In this document: positions 41,552 to 45,480 of the stretch, in pieces
Numbering within the stretch: position 1 is the stretch's first letter
Layout: every line of letters starts with the position of its first letter
Origin: Lentisphaerota bacterium
GTDB lineage: Bacteria; Verrucomicrobiota; Kiritimatiellia; UBA8416; JAUUYL01
Direction of reading: 5' to 3'
NCBI GenBank assembly: GCA_030590485.1
Contig: JAUUYL010000008.1
Coordinates: 1-45,480 of the forward strand
Length of the DNA: 45,480 bases
Made by a program: the position numbers and the translations under genes
Notes under the pieces: generated by a model
Told to the model about the DNA's origin: nothing
Database searches by the model: none
Seen by the model: the letters and a program-made list of their open reading frames with translations, nothing else

Positions 41552-42410
41552 CTGCCTTCTCCTGTTCCGCTAAATTCTCTGATTTGGCAATGCCTTCGGG
41601 CGTAAGATCCAACTGCTCCTGCGCACGTCTCCAAGCGCTGCCCCTCTTGCCTTTGAGCAACAGGGCCGACAGGAAGCGTTTCAGGCGTTCGCTATCCAAC
41701 CCTCTGCTGAGTCTACCCCTATAACTGACCGACAGGGTTCCTGTCTCTTCCGAAATTATTACCACGACCGCATCTGTTTCCTCGCTCAAGCCTATCGCCG
41801 CCCTGTGCCGCATTCCCAGCGTCTTATGAATGTCTGCCCTGTGCGACAATGGAAACACACAACTCGCGGCCATGATCCGGCTCCCACTGATTATTACACC
41901 ACCATCATGCAATGGCGTATGTGGAAAAAATATGCATGAAAGGAGTTCAGGGACAACCCTGGCATTAAGCGGCACACCTGTTTCTTGAACTGTTCGAGTT
42001 CCAATTTCACGTTCAATTGCTATCAAACCACCTATCTTGTGTTCCGCAAGAAACTCTGCGGACTGAACAATATTATCTATCACATCTCGACGTTCTTTCG
42101 GTACCACTAGAACCGGCTGCTTGCCAAGCTCCGCAAGTGCACGCCTGATCTCAGGCTGAAAGATAATCAGTAACGCTATACCCAGAAACACCGAAAAGCG
42201 TCTCAAAAGCCAGTTAAGTTCATCGAGATGAAAGACACTTGTCAGCCCCAGCAGGATCACCAGTAAAAGAACAAACCCGACGAGAACCTGTGCACCACGT
42301 GTTCCACGGAAGAAAAGGAAGATATAGTAAAACACACACCAGAGCGCGAGAACCTGAACAAGGCCCCCCCAGCCAAATGACATCATTTCACCTTGTATGT
42401 TATTCCACAT
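41541..42410 (-). CDS. cdaA: Diadenylate cyclase CdaA
   Basis: Condenses two ATP into cyclic di-AMP. Three N-terminal TM helices (about 15-85), then the DAC (DisA_N) domain: FQPEIRRALAELG, TPLHDGGVIISGSRI with catalytic D169, and GMRHRAAIGLSEETDAV (RHR motif 201-203). The usual DGA triplet reads DGG here, a mild and probably tolerated change. 289 residues. It overlaps ybbR by 11 nt, the standard cdaA-cdaR pairing. Confidence 0.93.
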   Translation of the reverse strand: MWNNIQGEMMSFGWGGLVQVLALWCVFYYIFLFFRGTRGAQVLVGFVLLLVILLGLTSVFHLDELNWLLRRFSVFLGIALLIIFQPEIRRALAELGKQPVLVVPKERRDVIDNIVQSAEFLAEHKIGGLIAIEREIGTRTVQETGVPLNARVVPELLSCIFFPHTPLHDGGVIISGSRIMAASCVFPLSHRADIHKTLGMRHRAAIGLSEETDAVVVIISEETGTLSVSYRGRLSRGLDSERLKRFLSALLLKGKRGSAWRRAQEQLDLTPEGIAKSENLAEQEKADGQ

Positions 42411-42416
42411 AATTAT

Positions 42417-42451
42417 GGACGGTGGACAGTGGACTATGGACAGTGGACTTT
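42417..42451. repeat. TGGACAG tandem repeat
   Basis: GGACGGTGGACAGTGGACTA followed by TGGACAGTGGACTT fills most of the spacer between folP and cdaA. Confidence 0.75.
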
Positions 42452-42463
42452 ATATACCACCGC

Positions 42464-43300
42464 CTATTGCCTATCGTCGATTGCCTTTAATACCTTAATT
42501 GTCTCTACTGATTCCTTTACATCATGCACTCGCATGATATGAACACCCTTCATAACGCAAAATGAGAGGCCTGCCAGGCTACCGGCAAGTCTTTCGTCAA
42601 TAGGGCTTTCGGTTATCTTACCCAGAAAACTCTTGCGCGACAAGCCCGCAATGACTGGCATGCCATGATTTATCAGCGAATCCAGACCAGCCAGAAGCTC
42701 CAGATTATGCTCCAGCGTCTTGCCAAACCCTATACCTGGATCAATGGCGATCGATTCCCGATCAATACCCTGGCTAACCAGATCCTCCACACGAGCCATC
42801 AGGTATGCCGCAACATCCTCAACAACATTCCCGTAAACCGGCTCGTCCTGCATAGTTCCGGGATCTCCAAGCATATGCATCAGGACCACACCGGCACCAG
42901 TATCGGCTGCCACCTGCATCATGGCATCATCATGCATGAAGGCCGATACGTCATTGATGATATCTGCGCCAGCATCCATAGCGCCTTTGGCTACGGCTGA
43001 TTTGGTCGTATCAACCGAAATAACAGCTGCTGTCTTACTGCGAAGTGAAGTTATTACTGGAATCACCCTGGATATTTCTTCCTCTACGCTAATCTCTGAG
43101 GCGCCAGGCCGGGTCGACTCCCCGCCCACATCAATGATATCGGCACCTTCCTCCTGCATTTGCAGACCGCGCTCTACTGCGGCAATCCTGTCCAGATGCA
43201 GTCCTCCATCGGAAAAAGAATCAGGTGTAACATTAAGGATTCCCATGACCAGGGGGCGTTCGCTGATCTCAAGAATCTTCCTTCGGAGTTTCCATCTCAT
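42464..43300 (-). CDS. folP: Dihydropteroate synthase FolP
   Basis: Joins para-aminobenzoate to the pterin diphosphate in folate synthesis. TIM barrel with [17 protein letters not shown] at the N-terminus, [51 protein letters not shown] and [14 protein letters not shown]. The start at 43300 ([11 protein letters not shown]) gives 278 residues, normal for the family, and overlaps the ftsH stop by 32 nt. An earlier in-frame ATG at 43477 lies deep inside ftsH and is not credible. Confidence 0.92.
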   Translation of the reverse strand: MRWKLRRKILEISERPLVMGILNVTPDSFSDGGLHLDRIAAVERGLQMQEEGADIIDVGGESTRPGASEISVEEEISRVIPVITSLRSKTAAVISVDTTKSAVAKGAMDAGADIINDVSAFMHDDAMMQVAADTGAGVVLMHMLGDPGTMQDEPVYGNVVEDVAAYLMARVEDLVSQGIDRESIAIDPGIGFGKTLEHNLELLAGLDSLINHGMPVIAGLSRKSFLGKITESPIDERLAGSLAGLSFCVMKGVHIMRVHDVKESVETIKVLKAIDDRQ

Positions 43301-45317
43301 CAGCGTCAGTCTCAAGGGTTTCAGTGTCAGGAATTCTAACAACCACTTTCTCAGGCTCTTCTTTATTCTTCCCGTCGAGCTCGTCACGCTCTTCCTGTGA
43401 TAAAACACGGTTATGCTCGACGATTTCCTCCACATCCCGGCCATCAATAGTTTCCAGATCGAGGAGCCTGTTAGCAATCATGTCGAGTTTGGCACGCTGC
43501 TTTATCACCATCTCAGTTGCATAGGCATGAGCCTCGCGTAAGAAACGTGTGATTTCAGCGTCTATCTTCCCTGCGGTCTCATTGCTTATGCTCTGAGACC
43601 TCTGAACGTCGCGTCCAAGGAACATCATTTCCTTATTATCACCAAAAGCCTGTGGTCCAAGTTCTTCACTCATCCCCCAATCACAAACCATGTGGCGGGC
43701 AATCTCGGTTGCCATGCTTATATCACTGCGCGCACCTGTTGTTATTTCGTCAAAGACCTGTTCTTCTGCAACGCGGCCACCCATTAGAGCCGCAAGTTCT
43801 CCAACCAGCTTTCTCTTGGACTCGGTATATCTATCCTTGGCTGGCAAAGACATGGTGGCACCCAGATACATACCGCGAGGAATAATGGTGACTTTATGCA
43901 GTGGCTCTGTCTCCTCCGCAAGCTGCTGAACCAGTGCATGACCGGCTTCATGATAAGCCGTGAGTTCTTTTTCTTTATCATCCATCTTGCGACTACGCCG
44001 TTCACGGCCCCACTTGACCTTGTCGCGAGCCTCTTCCAAATCTTCTATCTTCACAGAGTCCTTGCCCTCGCGGGCAGCAAGAAGAGCGGCTTCGTTGAGC
44101 AAATTCTCTAAATCCGCACCGGAAAAACCCGGTGTTCCACGAGCAATCCTCTTTAACTCAACATCCTCACTCAGCTTGATCTGCTGGGCGTGCATTTTAA
44201 GTATCGCTTCGCGACCATCGATAAGCGGAAGCTCAATCATGACCTGCCTGTCGAAACGCCCCGGTCTGAGAAGCGCATCATCCAAAACGTCCGGACGGTT
44301 CGTTGCGGCAAGTATGATAACGCCTTCCTGGGTCTCAAAGCCATCCATCTCGACAAGCAGCGCGTTCAACGTCTGCTCCCGTTCATCATGTCCGCCGCCA
44401 ATACCAGTAAACCGACTTCTTCCCACGGCGTCTATTTCATCTATAAAGATGATGCAAGGCGCGTTCTTCTTGCCCTGCTCGAACATGTCACGCACTCGCG
44501 ATGCACCTACTCCGACAAACATTTCCACAAAGTCCGATCCACTGATGCTGAAGAACGGTACGTCCGCTTCTCCGGCAATCGCCTTGGCCAGCAATGTCTT
44601 TCCTGTTCCAGGAGGGCCCATCACTAGTACACCTTTTGGAATTCTACCACCCAATGCCGTAAATCTTTTCGGGTCCTTGAGAAACTCGATAATTTCCTGA
44701 ACCTCTTCCTTGGCTTCATCTATGCCCGCAACATCATCAAATGTCTTCTTTTGATTATCACGGTTCAAAAGTTTTGCCCGGCTTTTCCCGAATCCTAACG
44801 CACCACCACTCGCATTACGCATCTGACGCATGAACAGAAAATACAACAATCCGAAAATCAGAAGTACAGGCAAGACATTCTGTACCAACTGCATCATATA
44901 ATCGTTACGGATCGCATAAGCTATAGAGACATTGTTTTCTTCAAGAAAGACTTCAAGGTTTTCATCCTTTTCAGCAATGTTTGCCTTAAAAGGTTTCTCA
45001 ACGCTCTTTGCGTCGCCCTCGACGGGCTCCATCTTGCCTTCCACGTAAGATTTGCCTGTGGATGGCTCCCTCACAAGCTTGCATTTGGTGATCTTTCCTT
45101 CCTTTACAAGCTCCTTGAATTTCGTATAGATAATCTCCCTGTTGGTATCCTGGCGGGTAACGTAAACCTGCATCATAACGAATACAAGAACCATGATGAC
45201 GACGAATGGCAATATATTACGCAACGGTGATGTCGGTTCGTCACTCTGACTGCCACCTGGTGGTGGTGGTGGTGGAACCTTTGGACTCTGCTCTTTATTT
45301 TGTTGTTCTTCAGACAT
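43269..45317 (-). CDS. ftsH: ATP-dependent zinc metalloprotease FtsH
   Basis: Membrane-anchored AAA protease that degrades misfolded membrane proteins and tagged proteins. A Pro-rich cytosolic N-terminus, TM helices about 34-53 and 148-163, AAA domain with Walker A GPPGTGKT (234-241) and Walker [10 protein letters not shown], pore loop in MFVG, SRH in RPGRFDRQ, and the zinc site HEAGH (456-460). 682 residues. Lies between tilS and folP as in many bacteria. It could also act on the tmRNA tag encoded in this window. Confidence 0.95.
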   Translation of the reverse strand: MSEEQQNKEQSPKVPPPPPPGGSQSDEPTSPLRNILPFVVIMVLVFVMMQVYVTRQDTNREIIYTKFKELVKEGKITKCKLVREPSTGKSYVEGKMEPVEGDAKSVEKPFKANIAEKDENLEVFLEENNVSIAYAIRNDYMMQLVQNVLPVLLIFGLLYFLFMRQMRNASGGALGFGKSRAKLLNRDNQKKTFDDVAGIDEAKEEVQEIIEFLKDPKRFTALGGRIPKGVLVMGPPGTGKTLLAKAIAGEADVPFFSISGSDFVEMFVGVGASRVRDMFEQGKKNAPCIIFIDEIDAVGRSRFTGIGGGHDEREQTLNALLVEMDGFETQEGVIILAATNRPDVLDDALLRPGRFDRQVMIELPLIDGREAILKMHAQQIKLSEDVELKRIARGTPGFSGADLENLLNEAALLAAREGKDSVKIEDLEEARDKVKWGRERRSRKMDDKEKELTAYHEAGHALVQQLAEETEPLHKVTIIPRGMYLGATMSLPAKDRYTESKRKLVGELAALMGGRVAEEQVFDEITTGARSDISMATEIARHMVCDWGMSEELGPQAFGDNKEMMFLGRDVQRSQSISNETAGKIDAEITRFLREAHAYATEMVIKQRAKLDMIANRLLDLETIDGRDVEEIVEHNRVLSQEERDELDGKNKEEPEKVVVRIPDTETLETDADEMETPKEDS

Positions 45318-45389
45318 AGTAGGGAATATAGCGTGATGGGGAGCGAGTGTCTAGTTCCAAGTGAGGGGGTCCTATCGTCTTGAGGGTGT

Positions 45390-45480
45390 TTAGATTCTCT
45401 CGATGTAAATTTGGAGGGCGGAGCGTTTTTTGTCTTTCACTTCCCAGCCTTCCGAGACACGGTAACCTGGTATCCATATG
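45390..45480 (-). CDS. tilS: tRNA(Ile)-lysidine synthase TilS, C-terminus (partial)
   Basis: The last 30 residues of a gene entering from the right edge: IWIPGYRVSEGWEV... ending QIYIERI. The (W)(V/I)PGYR(I/V)SE pattern is the typical TilS C-terminal end, and tilS directly upstream of ftsH is a very common order. The 72-nt gap to ftsH holds the ftsH upstream region. Confidence 0.7.
   Translation of the reverse strand, partial: IWIPGYRVSEGWEVKDKKRSALQIYIERI

Noticed and set aside
43960-44700. 246-codon plus-strand Ser-rich frame
   Set aside because: Antisense to the AAA domain of ftsH; Ser-rich low complexity is typical of shadow frames.

Overview
The window looks like a chromosome segment of an anaerobic or facultative Gram-negative bacterium, most likely of the PVC group (Kiritimatiellota, Lentisphaerota or a relative). 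This placement is inference. It rests on the mix of ThuA and DUF1080 proteins, an OprP-type porin, a GGGtGRT protein, a PVC-like HU protein, and intergenic spacers packed with degenerate repeats. There is no rRNA or tRNA gene. There is one tmRNA gene.

Layout: 1-118 is the end of an insertion sequence with the first codons of its transposase. 0.2-7.3 kb holds serine acetyltransferase, a Na/phosphate cotransporter, an SMP-30-like lipoprotein and the TrkA-TrkH potassium system. 7.3-13.4 kb is a signalling island: porin, a periplasmic protein with two fused solute-binding domains, a NarX-like kinase and an output-less receiver on the minus strand, facing a second soluble kinase plus a full NarL-type regulator on the plus strand. 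13.5-16.4 kb has a long palindromic repeat, HU with a terminator, ssrA (tmRNA, deduced tag ADTQLALAA) and a lone octaheme cytochrome of the hydroxylamine oxidoreductase family. 16.4-21.1 kb is a complete larC-larB-larE-larA lactate racemase set, each spacer of which holds copies or fragments of one dispersed repeat.

21.2-27.6 kb has a small DUF3392-like membrane protein, a TauE/SafE permease, purN with an apparently leaderless promoter, a ThuA-DUF1080 pair, and a strongly ribosome-bound pair made of a NifU/IscU-like scaffold and a GGGtGRT protein of unknown function. 27.7-29.5 kb is a toxin-antitoxin islet: vapBC, divergent from a winged-helix/zeta-toxin fusion with a tiny partner gene and a perfect 23-nt operator-like palindrome. 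29.6-35.5 kb contains a broken esterase, a spermidine-synthase-like methyltransferase fold, and six minus-strand genes with overlapping or nearly touching ends (zinc-ribbon protein, D-aminoacylase, histidine phosphatase, DUF1080-like lipoprotein, small basic protein, RlmL-like methyltransferase).

35.6-45.5 kb is a housekeeping run on the minus strand: tilS (partial), ftsH, folP, cdaA, ybbR/cdaR, ftsK, rodZ-like, rimO. CdaA and CdaR would make and control c-di-AMP, and the TrkA RCK domains are a plausible receiver for that signal.

The least explained parts are the scaffold/GGGtGRT pair, the porin/double-binding-protein/kinase cluster with its headless regulator, the winged-helix-zeta module, and the repeat families, one of which sits in frame inside the D-aminoacylase gene.
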